Source: Zeus faber (taxonomy: Eukaryota; Chordata; Actinopteri; Zeiformes; Zeidae). Taken from it: a stretch of 64,000 nucleotides of DNA. Position 1 is the stretch's first letter. Each line of letters opens with the position of its first letter. The translations under genes and the position numbers were made by a program. Below are positions 1 to 13,530 of the stretch, piece by piece. Location of the stretch: positions 31,496,073-31,560,072 of the forward strand of contig OY482852.1 of the NCBI GenBank assembly GCA_960531495.1, written 5' to 3'. The notes under the pieces were generated by a model. It was not told where the DNA came from, ran no database searches, and worked only from the letters and a program-made list of their open reading frames with translations.

Positions 1-750
1 TTCATGGACTTAATTAGTCACGGAATGCATTCAAACTTTTTGATTATATAAAACTTTTTGAACGTATAAAACATTTTCTGACAGACAACTTTTAGATTTA
101 ATTTAAAATTATCTCTGTTTATTTAACATTGTTTGAGTTTGGATGTCTGGGCTCCACTTCTCATCACCCACAGTGAGGTGTACAAACATAGGCATGCAAA
201 CATAGGCATGGTTAATGAGCTAGAAAAATGAGAGTGATGAACTTGAATCCTGCCATTGGATAGAAGCGTAAAGCCCAATAGCTCAGCAATAGAGCAAGCA
301 AGCAGGCAGCAAAGCAGGTAGGGCAAGAGGGATCGGCTGCTTAAATATGCCAGCCCATAAGGGCATGGAAGCATGTGGAACAGTCGAGTTGTCTGATAGA
401 ACTAGCTCGGCATGCTACACCTCATTCATTCAGCGGGTCATAAGCACACCGATTTACCATTGAAGTAATTTGGAAACATACAAATGCGACTTGGTCCTAA
501 TACTGCTGAAATCCGACAAATGCTCTTTCTGAAAGATCTAGATCCATAAGCTATATAATATAATAATGCAGCCAGCGTCCGAGGAGCCAATTTGTAATTT
601 CTCCAGTTGCTCCATGTAATCTTGCCTCAGGGCAGTTGCTAAAATAAAAATAAATCTCCATTTTGAACAGGAACCATTAGAAAAAGATTTTTCACTGAGC
701 AAATTCCGGCTGCTGTGGTGTAGACGGCGGAGGATTTTAACATGGTGATG
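1..750. other. No gene recognised
   Basis: Moderately AT-rich sequence without long reading frames of convincing composition, splice-like structure or recognisable repeat termini. I see nothing to annotate here. Confidence 0.5.
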
Positions 751-837
751 TGTCTCTGTCTGTCTCTCTGTCTGTCTGTTCATCCATCTGTCTGTCTGTC
801 TGTCCGTCCATCCACCTGTCTGTCTTTCTGCCTGTCA
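751..837 (+). repeat. (TCTG)n-type microsatellite, imperfect
   Basis: The block is made of TCTG/TCCG/TCCA tetranucleotides with TCTC and TTTC interruptions. It is an ordinary imperfect simple repeat, and the short open frame across it only reflects the repeat. Confidence 0.85.
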
Positions 838-1169
838 AGATGTCTCCCCTTCTATGCCACTGTGGTTGCAGATTGGTTGAAGATGTCACTGTTGCCCCAT
901 GCTATTACAGGCTGTTACTGAAAAAGGAAAAAAGAAAGAAAAAGCCCAAATGATGGCATTTTAATTAAGCTCATTAGGTGAAAAGAAATCTGTTTGATCA
1001 CAGACGCTTGGAAACCTTCTACGCCCATGCAGCAGTGGTATTTAACTCGCCATATTGGCTCGTCTGATGGCTGCACCTCAGGATCATGTTCTGTGACATG
1101 ACTGTTGTCCCAGCGCCACCCCCTACAATTGCATAAACAAACATACATGCAAGCACGCACGCGAGCTCC

Positions 1170-2330
<1,161 letters not shown>

Positions 2331-2690
2331 GGCGCAGTTCATCGCCGTAGCTTACATTTTCTTCACGAGTAAACTGCTGTTGGCGGCAGGCATTTTAAGC
2401 TAATAGCTGCTTTAAATAGTGGCAATTAGCGGGAAGCACGGGATATTTAATCACTCCAGACCAATTAGTTGGTAATCAAGTAGTGTCCAAGAGCGAGCAC
2501 GTTTTTTTCCATGACTGTTCCTCGGTGAGCACACTGCAATAAATTTCTCTGCGGTGCCCAGGAAGAGCAGTGATTAACACGTGGGGGATATAGGCCCCCG
2601 TGGAACGCGGTAATGTGAAGTTAATCGGATTCACGGAGAGGGGAAGGCACTGCGGTTAAACCCTGTTATTGCAGTTTAACACAGATAATT
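2331..2690. other. Complex, non-repetitive noncoding block (possible conserved element)
   Basis: Unlike its surroundings, this block has balanced base composition, no simple repeats and several TAAT-core motifs (for example CAATTAG near 2423 and CCAATTAG near 2461). It does not look like coding sequence. Developmental regulators such as id4 are typically surrounded by conserved noncoding elements, so it is a candidate. That is inference only. Confidence 0.25.
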
Positions 2691-2695
2691 TTGAG

Positions 2696-2706
2696 ATGTG
2701 TGTGTC

Positions 2707-2738
<32 letters not shown>

Positions 2739-2768
2739 TGGGGAGGGTGGGGGGTGGGGTGGGGGGTT
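2696..2768 (+). repeat. (TG)n followed by a G-rich tract
   Basis: (TG)n with TC and TA interruptions runs to about 2740, then gives way to a GGGNGGG-rich stretch up to 2768. Confidence 0.9.
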
Positions 2769-3060
2769 GCTCACATCCCAGAATCTGTGCGATTAATGGC
2801 ACCAAAAAGAACAATTTGTGCAAGCTGCAGTTTCTGGCGATTCACCAGGTGCCCTGAATAGAGAAGTTCATTTGGATTTTAAGGAGAGGATAGAGTGGAT
2901 AAAACTGCTCTTCCCGTCGCCTGGATACAAGTCGCAATAAATCGAGGTATAGAATTCCTCTTGTAATGTTCAATCTCCGCGATAACTCCCATTTCAGCCA
3001 TATCCCAAAATAGAAGATACCAACAAACACCCAGTAAGCAACCCAATGAAAAAAACTCAC

Positions 3061-3075
3061 TAACACACCTACACA

Positions 3076-3173
<98 letters not shown>
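3061..3173 (+). repeat. (CA)n microsatellite
   Basis: Long CA dinucleotide tract with a few early interruptions (CCTACA, ATACA). Reading frames on either strand across it are artefacts. Confidence 0.97.
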
Positions 3174-3174
<1 letters not shown>

Positions 3175-4028
3175 GTTCAAACAATTGGAGGTACTTGCTT
3201 TGTAGTTGGCATAGCCAGTCCCAAGCCTCGACGATAAGTGCGCACGTAATAACATTTTGGATTGACTGGTGATAGGGGGGACAAGTTTACCAGTGAGATT
3301 TGGGCCTCCTTTATCAAACAGAATGTGATGGTTTCCCACGATCTGGATGAAGGCAGTATACTCAAGGTGGAGGATGGCCAGCCCCTCAGGCCTCAGAAAT
3401 AACAACAGAGGACAGAGAAGACATAAAAGGAGAGATATACCTGTGACAGATGAAGAAAGGCTGCGTAGACCTTTGTGCCGTAACTTGAAAGCGGGAATTG
3501 CTCAGAAAATCCTGCATTGCTGACATAGGAAATGACAGGAGGCGTTAAACTTTACAATAACTAGCCCCATAATCGCCAGGCAATGGCCATTTGAAGGAAT
3601 TTGATTGCAGTGCACAATTAGACATTTTTAATAAGATATATGGTGCGAAACCCCAAATGCCCAACAATACAGTACCTGTGAAATATACACTATATGCACA
3701 TCTCTAGCTTGTATCGTTAGAACTGGTAACTTTAAAAGATGACAATGGCCTGGTCACGGGGAAAAGAACTCTACGGTTGTACATTTGTTGATTCAAAGTT
3801 CTTTAAAAGCAGGGCAATGTCCTGTGAAATGAATTTAGAGCACTTTATAGCCCTGCCCTGTCACGGGTCTGGACATATCTGTAATCACATCCAGGATATC
3901 TTACCGTCAAGATGGCCACCTGTGCTTTGCTTTTAGACCAACTTTTAAAGTGTCTTTTTTCAAAGTGTTTTTTCCGCAAGGACAGTTTTTGTCACAAGTG
4001 GTGTGGTCAGGTCCTGTGTAGACTGTAA
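3174..4028. other. No gene recognised
   Basis: Unique-looking sequence of moderate composition. No exon-like open frame with plausible splice sites and no repeat ends were recognised. Confidence 0.45.
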
Positions 4029-4760
<732 letters not shown>

Positions 4761-5306
4761 TGTGAGGGAAAAATGATTACGATCAACTATTTTGAATGAG
4801 GACAAAGGCCTCTACCTCCAAAAGGGGGTTTTTGAAACTCTTTTGAAACTCTGGGGGGTTCCCCCCCAGGAACCCCCCAGAGTTCATGTAAAGAGAAATG
4901 TCTTGCTCCTACAATGTCAATTCTAATATGAAAGAATCAGATCACACGTGGCCTGTTTACCTTCTATAGCGATGGGGGACACCTAGAAGTGCATTGTCAT
5001 GCAACCCCCATTCTGCCTGGTCAAGTTCAAGTACCTGTTATTTCCCTTGTCTAGGAAGGGGGGGCACCCAGGAAGACAGGTGGGGGCAGACCTGTTGGAG
5101 ACCTCTGACCCAAACCACACCCTGTTCTCCTGTATAAAGCCTCCTGTCGTTCTCTGTGATGTTAGATTGATCCCAGCGCTGCTTTGGAGCATTACTGAAT
5201 CTTTCTCTTTATTCTGCAGAATAAATAACCTTGGATACTCTCAGTTTTGTCTTCTTGTAGCTGGCAGATTAACCTCACCGATCATTGCGGAAGAATTTCC
5301 TTCACA
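4761..5306 (+). mobile_element. Probable solo LTR (retrovirus-like)
   Basis: A 546-bp block begins TGTGAGGG and ends CCTTCACA, a near-perfect inverted terminus of TG...CA type. Inside are a TATAAAG box near 5133 and an AATAAA near 5221, in the U3-R-U5 order expected of an LTR. No internal retroelement sequence adjoins it, hence solo. A target duplication is not clear: GTAC lies before it and GTAA after it. It carries a perfect 16-bp hairpin at 4847-4884. The family is unknown. Confidence 0.6.
4847..4884. repeat. Perfect inverted repeat (16-bp arms, 6-base loop)
   Basis: The arms 4847-4862 and 4869-4884 are exact reverse complements, with a C-rich loop at 4863-4868. As RNA this would form a very stable GC-rich hairpin. 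It lies in the U3-like part of the solo LTR. Confidence 0.95.
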
Positions 5307-6640
5307 GTAATTTTTTCTATTTTACTATTATATATAACGGTTTTTCATTGCTGCGACTTGAAGCTCCCTAATTCAGGGATAAATTATGTTTTATCTTACC
5401 TTGTCTTATCTTAAATCGATCAGATAAATCGGCTCGCCAAAAAATCGCACAATTAATACAATTTTTGGATACAATTTGTGATATTTTTTTTAATCAATCA
5501 TTGTTAAATACAGGATGAGTTTGAGGAGTATGAGTTTTTAAATAAGCTGGATTTTGAACAAAACAAAGACTGATGGGCCCATTTAAATGTACATATAAAT
5601 AACATAATATAACATTTATAACATAAATCCAAATTGCAATTGTTATATATTTGTTGTGGAATTGGCATTGAACGCTGGGCAGAAAATGCGTCATTTTGCA
5701 AGTATTCCTACAAAACAAAACAAAAAATAATAATTCTGAAACACTTAATAAAATAAGAGCCACAAAACATAAACAATACTTTTTTCAATCACGCCATTGT
5801 TTGGGAAATTGACCAAAATAAAACGAAAACACATCAAGCAAGTCACAAGTTTGCCCACACACAAAAAAAAACAACATACGGACACCTCGGAAACAAAATT
5901 TGAGACCAGACGATTGTACATCAGGAAATGTTGCCCTTTTTAATCATTTCCACAACTTCTCAACAGCAGAGTAAAAGGCTTTTTCATTCGGTTAAAAAAA
6001 ACCCCAAAAACCAGTTGTTTGTTTTTCTTTCTCACAATTAAACAAAATGTCTGCCGACTCTTTAACGTCTCATTGCTCAGATAAATCCTGTACGGCGTCA
6101 TCGCTTCCAACCACGACTCTTTCCAGGGTCCAAAGAGGAGCCTGTTTCAATCTTTAGGCAACAGCTAAGAAATTTTTTGTAAAATAAAAACTGCTAATTA
6201 AGAATGACAGTGGATATAGCATGATATAAGGTTGTTACTTGACTTATTATATTCTGTCAGAAGTGCTGCCAATATTTTCCTTCTTTTATTTTTATTTTTT
6301 TATTCTTTTAACTTAAAAATGCTGAAATCTGAAATCTGCAGATCGTTGCAGATGTACCGGCAGACAGACTCTGCAGTTCCTGTGGATGGGTTCACGTCGT
6401 TGTCGAAGAAAAATTAGAAAAATTAATACAAAACAGATTCAAGACAAGAAGAGCAGAGGCCAAGGCAATTAACACAAACAAAGAAGAATAGGAGTTGGGG
6501 GATCTTGCAGACTGCGCATCTACACAAGAGGTGATTTCAGTGCACGTTAAATATCTTGGCAGAAAGCCCGACATGCTACATGTTAAAACTTATCAAACTC
6601 AGAACGGAGAATTGAGTGGTGGCTTGGGGGGTGGGCGATA
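5307..6640. other. Gene-free, AT-rich; may include the distal id4 3'UTR
   Basis: AT-rich sequence without recognised genes. On the minus strand it lies directly downstream of the id4 3'UTR block, and AATAAA-type hexamers on that strand near 6.28 kb could be polyadenylation signals. I cannot place the real transcript end. Confidence 0.35.
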
Positions 6641-6649
6641 ACCACATTC

Positions 6650-7070
6650 ATTCGCTAGAGACTTGAAAAGTGGAAACACAATATGTACATTACAACAACA
6701 AACAAACAAACAAACAAACAAAAAAAACTTTTCATAAAAATATCTTAATTACAATAGCCTATTCGAAGCATATATAAGTATTTCCTTTCCACATACATTT
6801 ATAGAACATTTGTTTGTTGTTTTTGCCCCCCCAATATTTACAATCTCAAGTGTCTCGACGACTCAGAATTGCTCTTTACAATATGAAACATTTGTGTGTT
6901 TTTTAATTAGATGCCAGCGTGGGCTGGAAAATGTTCAACAACACACCGTCTATTTGAAACAATAGACGTCCGAAGCATTTGCGCAATTGTTTTCAGGCGT
7001 TTCAGTAAAGCTTTAAAATGGGAGTGGTGGGGGGGGGGGGGGGGTGGCTGGGTCGACTCTCACAGCGCAT
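6650..7070 (-). other. id4: id4 3'UTR (terminal exon, approximate limits)
   Basis: On the minus strand this block contains short segments resembling the vertebrate ID4 3'UTR as I remember it: AAGCTTTACT near 7015, TCTATTGTTTCAAATAGA near 6959, ATGTTCTATAA near 6810, and TGTAATTAAGATATTTTTA near 6745, in the same order as in mammals. This places the terminal noncoding exon here, downstream of the splice donor that follows the stop codon. The acceptor that starts this exon was not found with confidence. A 16-G run at 7029-7044 interrupts it. Confidence 0.65.
7029..7044 (+). repeat. Homopolymer run of 16 G
   Basis: Sixteen consecutive G on the plus strand, therefore a C run in the id4 transcript orientation. 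Confidence 0.9.
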
Positions 7071-7466
7071 TTCGCTGTTACGAGGTGTGAGACAAAGAAA
7101 TAAAAAATATATATTTGTACGGGGGAGGGATCGGAAACCACTGGACACACAAAAAATATCATTTTTTCTTTTCATTTCCTGTTTTTAATCCTTCCGGCAG
7201 GTTTCAGAATCCCCGTTTGCGATTGAGCCTCCTAGGAGGTGGATGGGGGTTAGGGGGTGTGTACGTGTTAAGATACCCCAGATGATTGCTGGCGATGCTT
7301 TGCTGGCTTTGGAGTGCCTCCGTGCAGCTTGCACACCTGTGGATGGAGGATGGGGGGCAAAAAGGTAAAAAAAACAGGGGTCCACAAAAAAAGGGGGGGG
7401 TCTCGACTAAAGCACATCCGGCTCACGCAATTTGACTTCATGTTTTCAACAATATAAAACAGACTA

Positions 7467-7770
7467 CAGGTACTCCTCACTTAACGACCGAGTTCCGTTC
7501 CTGGGACCAGGTCATTAAGCAAATTGGTCGATAAGTGAGGACTGGTGTTATTTCACTGTAAGTGGGCGTGGTAATTGCGAACGCTAATGTAGTGAATTGT
7601 GAGACTGAGACTGAGAACGGTGATGGGCGATGAGATGCTTGATGCTGAGACGCTGTGCAGCACGCATGCCGTGGTATTGTATGCAGAGCACAATACAGAC
7701 TGGTCAGAGATTTGGTTGTAAGTCTGAACGGTCCTTAAACAGGTGTAGGTGGTTAAGTGAGGAGTACCTG
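7467..7770. mobile_element. pogo-like MITE with TA target duplication
   Basis: A 304-bp non-coding element bounded by inverted repeats that begin CAGGTACTCCTCACTTAA and end with the matching TTAAGTGAGGAGTACCTG, flanked by TA dinucleotides at 7465-7466 and 7771-7772. TA duplication and CAG-type termini are typical of Tc1/mariner-pogo MITEs. It carries no transposase and lies within the id4 transcription unit, in the noncoding part after coding exon 2. Confidence 0.85.
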
Positions 7771-8037
7771 TACAATACAATTTTTTTGGGGGGGGTGTGG
7801 GGGGGCATCCTTTACACGCTCATCCCGACCTGTCTCCCGGTAAATACAGTTCCGGTTGGACTGGAGGGTTTGAAAAACCAGACCAGTGGTTTGGAATGCG
7901 GGCTCCAGCTGATGCCCAGGGGTCCTTCAAAGATTTCCATTGGGGGTCCTAGCCAAAATGAATCGTAGTTCAACTTCAACGTTGTTTCATTCACAAGACG
8001 CTGAGAGCATGTAGAATAACATATATATAAATATATA

Positions 8038-8040
<3 letters not shown>
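7771..8040. other. Intronic id4 sequence, no recognised element
   Basis: Includes a short phrase (mismatched GGGGTCCT..., near 7918-7955) similar in character to the repeat near 8.82-8.88 kb. Otherwise nothing is recognised. Confidence 0.35.

Positions 8041-8132
<92 letters not shown>
8041..8132 (+). repeat. Compound (TG)n(TA)n microsatellite
   Basis: TG tract at 8041-8092 passes directly into a TA tract up to about 8132, with one CATA interruption. Confidence 0.97.
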
Positions 8133-8595
8133 AACAGGTGCGGAAGTTTGGAACTAAATCATAAGCATAGACAGACCATAGACATTTTCTCAGATTGGGG
8201 TTCCAGTGACAAAAACTTGTGGATGAACGTGTATTAAATTCTGGGTCCTTGATATAAAAAAGATTCAATCTATCTATAAGATAGATTTACTACTCGTATC
8301 TCACGTGCTCTTTTTATAGAGTACTGTCACGATTCATGATGTACTTACCGTATATACATCTTTCACTATTTTTATTCCAATGCTTTTATTCTTCTTTGCT
8401 TGAATGAAAATCCTTTTTTTTTAATGTCTCGTGTTGTGCAAATAAACCTGTCGTGCTAATGTGATGTCTTTGACCCCATGTCTGTGCGGGAAATTGCCAC
8501 ACAAACGACAGTTATTACGCAAAGCACACAGCTGCCCTGTGACAGCGTCGCCCATTCGTGCCTGTTTCTCAATTGCTGTTCATAGTATTACCTAG
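8133..8595. other. Intronic id4 sequence, nothing recognised
   Basis: AT-rich sequence with no gene or element ends recognised. Confidence 0.4.
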
Positions 8596-8892
8596 TTCAG
8601 TTTTTCTCCACATTTTTTTTCATACAGACCCACCCCATTTTCAAAAAAATTGTCCAGGGGACCCCAATCTGAGAAGATTTATATTGTTAGATATGATTTT
8701 GTCCAAACATCCATACTATAGTCGGGGAGACAATAGTGATACAATGATTAAAAACACTATTTTAAATATTTTACATACTCTAACATCTAGCGATGACAGA
8801 CTATTAATAATTTTGCTGGGAAGCCCTTGGAACCTCTGAAGGACCCCTGGGGGATCCCCCATATCCAATTTTGAGACCCACCGATCTATTTA
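8596..8892. repeat. Probable decayed dispersed repeat
   Basis: A run of phrases of the type 'GACCCACCCCATTTTC ... GGACCCCTGGGGGATCCCC ... TTTTGAGACCCACC' resembles short non-autonomous fish repeats, and similar wording occurs near 7.9 kb. No clean termini were found, so the family is unassigned. Confidence 0.35.
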
Positions 8893-9082
8893 ATGGGTTT
8901 GCGATGGATATTGAAAATATATTGGAGTTACTATGCACAATTGCACACAGTGTTTTTGTTTTTGTTTTGATCCAAGACTGTAACCAAGCAAAATAATTTC
9001 ACTCAGACCCAGCTAAATTAAAAATAAGAAGATAAATTATATATATATGCACACATATATGCACACATATATGTGCACACTG

Positions 9083-9368
9083 AGTGCACTCGGTGTGCAC
9101 TTTATTAGGAACACCTGTACAATCCAATGTAATCCAATACACCATCTCAGCCATAAATGTTGCTTTACGTTGCCTATAATGTTCAGTTTTTTTTTTCCGC
9201 TGTCATACAGTCGAAGAGGTATTTATTTTAGGTTTCAGCATCAGGGTCATAGTTGGTAGTGGTGTTGTACTGAGCTGCATTATATTCAGAGGTGTTTCTA
9301 ATATTCTGTCCTCCTCATGTATGTCAATAGGAAGGACAAAACATTAGAAAACACCTCTCAATATAATT
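9083..9368. mobile_element. MITE remnant (TTTATTAGG...ACACC family)
   Basis: The left end carries GCACTTTATTAGGAACACC, a terminal motif I recall from abundant fish DNA-transposon MITEs. The internal part (9289-9317 against 9331-9361) forms an imperfect hairpin around GAGGTGTTT and AAACACCTC. There is no coding capacity. It lies inside the id4 transcription unit. Confidence 0.5.
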
Positions 9369-9369
9369 T

Positions 9370-9373
<4 letters not shown>

Positions 9374-9436
<63 letters not shown>
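9374..9436. repeat. (TA)n microsatellite
   Basis: A 63-base pure TA tract that starts about 20 bases downstream (in id4 orientation) of the splice donor following the id4 stop codon. Confidence 0.97.
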
Positions 9437-9439
<3 letters not shown>

Positions 9440-9450
9440 ATTACAAATCC

Positions 9451-9457
9451 ACTTACC
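9451..9457 (-). other. id4: id4 exon 2 splice donor, after the stop codon
   Basis: On the minus strand the sequence reads CAACG then GTAAGT (plus strand 9456-9451), a canonical donor 18 bases after the stop codon. Exon 2 would therefore span 9457-9522 and the rest of the 3'UTR would lie in a third exon. I recall the same layout in mammalian ID4. Confidence 0.7.
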
Positions 9458-9474
9458 GTTGCGGTGCGTCTAGT

Positions 9475-10469
<995 letters not shown>

Positions 10470-10712
10470 TGCGCGATTCGACGAGGGAGCACCCCCTCCA
10501 AAAAAATAAAGAAAGAAGAAAGAGAGAGAAGAAAGAAAGCCCAAAGAAGAAATGGAATGAGATGTATGTTGGTAAGGGGGTGGGGTGGGGTGGGGGTAGG
10601 GTTTCTACGCGGTAAAGCCCGATAACTCCAAAGAAAACAAAACAGACGAGAGCAGGTCTTATTCTATCAACACCATCCCGGAGCTATTCTACCTCTGCAG
10701 TTGCTGCACGGC
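10470..10712 (-). other. id4: id4 5'UTR (approximate)
   Basis: The region between the predicted TATA-directed start (about 30 bases below the TATA box at 10740-10745) and the ATG. It is purine/pyrimidine skewed: the plus strand carries GGTGGGG repeats at 10574-10601, so the mRNA would have a C-rich stretch here. The exact transcription start is inferred. Confidence 0.5.
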
Positions 10713-10739
10713 GTGCGCGGAATGAATAGATCTACTCCA

Positions 10740-10745
10740 TTTATA
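10740..10745 (-). promoter_or_regulatory. id4: TATA box of id4
   Basis: Minus strand reads GTCTATAAATGG, a good TATAAA element about 270 bases upstream of the start codon. Confidence 0.7.
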
Positions 10746-10771
10746 GACTAAAGGGGAGGTGCCAGTTCTGT

Positions 10772-10806
10772 TGGTGGGTGGGGGTGGGTGGGGGTGGGTG
10801 GTGGGG
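10772..10806 (-). promoter_or_regulatory. id4: CACCC-repeat block of the id4 promoter
   Basis: Just upstream of the TATA box the minus strand has tandem CACCC/CCACCC units (plus strand GGTGGGTGGGGG repeats). CACCC boxes are bound by KLF/Sp-family factors. The plus strand also fits a four-tract G-quadruplex pattern. A CAAT motif (plus strand 10808-10811) lies just beyond. Confidence 0.5.
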
Positions 10807-10873
10807 TCAATCAGAAGCAGTCCGCTGCCCACCGACTGAACACCGGAGCCTTTAAATAAAGGCCTATCTCATT

Positions 10874-10876
<3 letters not shown>

Positions 10877-10945
<69 letters not shown>
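10877..10945 (+). repeat. (CA)n microsatellite upstream of id4
   Basis: 69-base CA tract about 130 bp upstream of the id4 TATA box, followed by a GCACGCTCGCACGCTCGC minor repeat. Confidence 0.95.
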
Positions 10946-10947
<2 letters not shown>

Positions 10948-11072
10948 AGACACGAGCACGCACGCTCGCACGCTCGCACACAAAAGCACATCGATTATTC
11001 ACATGAGACAAATCGTACTGGGTAAATAATAAAACATGATATAACATAGCATGATATGATATACTTGTAATA

Positions 11073-11290
11073 AAATATAATATAATATAATATAATATAA
11101 TATAATAAAATATAATATAATATAATATAATATAATATAATATAATATAATATAATATAATATGATATAATATAATATAATATAATATAATATCACATCA
11201 TATAATAATATCATATCATATCATATAATTCAATATAATACAATAGTATATCATGATCATATAGTTATATGATAATATAGTAATATAATT
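11073..11290. repeat. (TATAA)n pentanucleotide satellite
   Basis: Pure five-base TATAA units run to about 11193 and then degrade into TATCA/TATGA variants to about 11290. The open frame across it is just the periodic translation. Confidence 0.95.
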
Positions 11291-11935
11291 TATTAAGTGA
11301 CACAGTATTACAATTAGAAAATTATAAACGTGATGGATTATGTACGTAAAATCGGTAATTTGTTATTAATTAGTTTCAATTGTGTACACTGAACACTGAA
11401 AAACAAACAAACAATGGTTTGCTGTTGCATCGGATCAACTTGAAAAAAAAATTTAAATCATGAGACTAGTACACTTACACCTAGACTTAAAATATAGCCT
11501 TTTTTATAAATTAAAGCATTTTTGAAAGTGAAACAATGAAAAACAACTTCCCTATTCACAGGGAGGGGTTTCAAATAAAATAATATAATAGGGATGATAA
11601 TACTATCAAAGGGGGTCATTTAAATAAGAGTCTCGTCATACTTCATACTTCAACACTTGTTACAATTAACAATTAGTACTAAATAATACCAATATGTATA
11701 ACATGTCATCATTATTAAAGATAAAAAAAAACTGAAAACAAAAAAGATATATTGAATTGAAATAAAAATGTGTAAAGTGCAGAAAAGAATTGTGGACGTA
11801 GCCCGCATTCCCATTCCTCTCCCCCAGCTGTGGGCGTTATTGTGAGCATTCCCCCATTCCATGGTGTCCTGCTGCTGCTCCCCGGGCTAGACTGCCTGGG
11901 GCCAGACACCCAGTTCTCTCACTCACCCTCCAATC
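11291..11935. other. AT-rich gene-free stretch
   Basis: No coding or repeat structure recognised. Confidence 0.5.
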
Positions 11936-11996
11936 CTTTCTTTCTTTCTTTCTTTCTTTCTTAATAATAATAATAATATAATAATATAATATTAAG
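11936..11996 (+). repeat. (TTTC)n(TAA)n compound microsatellite
   Basis: TTTC units up to about 11962 followed directly by TAA units. Confidence 0.9.
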
Positions 11997-12754
11997 ATAA
12001 GACTTCACAATTCCTGCTGGGAAATTATCTGTCTCCTCTCGTTCTCTCTCTGTGACAGGCAGGTTGCCAAGGAAACATGGACGCCACAACTGCTACTCCT
12101 CTCTTTGGTGCATCCTGGAGTGTTTTTACTTTACTTATATGGGGGCCCTGCAGAGTCCGGCGGAAATAGGGACGACACCCACCTTGGCTCTTTATTTTAT
12201 TCTTTCAAACTTTAAGGGGACGGCCAATGGTCAGCCACATGAATATTGAACAACTCAAATGGGTGTAAATGGGTTAATGTCTCCCACTTTCTCTCCACAT
12301 CCCTACCATTGAGTGTTTTTTCTCCGTTGCCATGGGGAATGATTGTCTTGCTCAATAATGTGTGCAGCAATGTGTTTGTTCAGGGGCGGCTTGGAAGGGC
12401 CCCATTGGTATGAATCTTTGATGTCAGCCTTTTTGACTAACAACACGGTGCCCCCCCCCCCACCTCCAGACCCAGAGAGGGCCTTACAAATCAGGACGAG
12501 AAAAAAACGACGTGTAGGGGAAACATTTACAGAATTACTAACGTAGGGCCCAAATAAAAAAAATGGCAAAAAAAAGAAGAGACACAAACGGAAGTCCCCC
12601 AATGATACAGGAGGGAACATATGCTGTATAGGGGGGCATTGCCAAATGAAACACAAGAGGGGTGAGATCAATATCGCAACAAAATGGCAACTAAGGTGAA
12701 TTTAACATCTATAGTTCACTAGATTTGGTCCGATTCAAGAGCAAGTTACATTTT
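11997..12754. other. No gene recognised
   Basis: Mixed-composition sequence with a poly-C run near 12453. Nothing convincing was seen. Confidence 0.45.
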
Positions 12755-12990
12755 TCATCAGGTCCGGTAAGCCCTGCTAAAAATATCCACCTAGAATCAG
12801 CTACAAATCTTAGCTGGTCATTAGCTGGCCTTGCTGGATTTACCTGGTGGGCCAGCTTGCTCAAGCTGGTTAAACTGGTGATCTGTTGGTAGACAAGTAT
12901 TGTGTAGCTAGTTGAGAGGTGAGCAGCCAGGTTGGTAGTGCTGGTATAACTGGTCAGATGGTTGCAGACCAGCATGGTCATGCCAGTGTA
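12755..12990. repeat. GCTGG/CCAGC-dense block, probable dispersed repeat
   Basis: CTGG, GCTGG, CCAGC and AGCTGG recur every 10-25 bases over about 235 bp, with no clean tandem period. It looks like a member of a non-coding interspersed family built from short CCAGC/GCTGG phrases. I cannot name it. Confidence 0.4.
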
Positions 12991-13137
12991 ACTATTCTTG
13001 TCTGAGATGACAGCTGGTAGTCATGAAAGAATAGTACTTTACTGTGCTTAAGTGCATTTTTGTTGGTTTTTGGTTGTTGTTGCTTTAGACACAAACATGG
13101 TATGACATGGTTGGACTTCAATCAAAATGTATTGAAG

Positions 13138-13530
13138 AAGAAGAAGAACAACAACAACAATCTTTATTTGTCACACAGCACACCACACTACAACACATGC
13201 ACGCACACACACACACATGCACATGCTTTGGATGGTGGCAGGTGAAATGAGACCTCTGCGTTTAACCCATAACAGGTAAATACAAATGCCAAGATTGTAA
13301 GTTAATGTACAATGGTGTCTTCATGGAAAAACCACTTGAATGGAATAACCCTTAAACCCTTGAATGATTAAAAAAATCACTTTCTGTCACAAAAAAACTC
13401 ACATTGTCGCAGACAACAAAGAAGAATCATTAATCATCACACAGGACTACAACAAATGCTTTGGATGGTGGCCAGTGAAATGGGTCCTCTGCATTTAGGC
13501 AGCAGTGTGAGGCAGCAGTGCAATGCACTG
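13138..13530 (-). mobile_element. Two partial copies of a tRNA-derived SINE
   Basis: 13138-13270 and 13425-13530 share the phrases ACACCACACTACAACACATGC and CATGCTTTGGATGGTGGC with the fuller copies at 48.34 and 51.87 kb. Orientation is inferred from the 51.87-kb copy, whose tRNA-like head lies at its right end. Confidence 0.6.

Noticed and set aside
751-837. CRISPR-like regular repeats
   Set aside because: Tetranucleotide simple repeat without spacers; wrong kind of genome.
6340-6390. Alternative id4 exon 2 ending in ..TICR near 6.36 kb
   Set aside because: Superficial resemblance only; the 9475-9522 exon gives the conserved DSILCR end, phase-matched splice sites and a short intron.
10470-10544. 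Upstream in-frame ATG of id4
   Set aside because: The added 25 residues are low-complexity and lack the conserved MKAV start of the family.
10999-11214. 71-codon Tyr/Ile/Leu-rich frame
   Set aside because: Translation of the (TATAA)n satellite.
12755-12990. Cluster of bacterial Chi-like GCTGG motifs
   Set aside because: Eukaryotic context and no exact GCTGGTGG array; better explained as a dispersed repeat.
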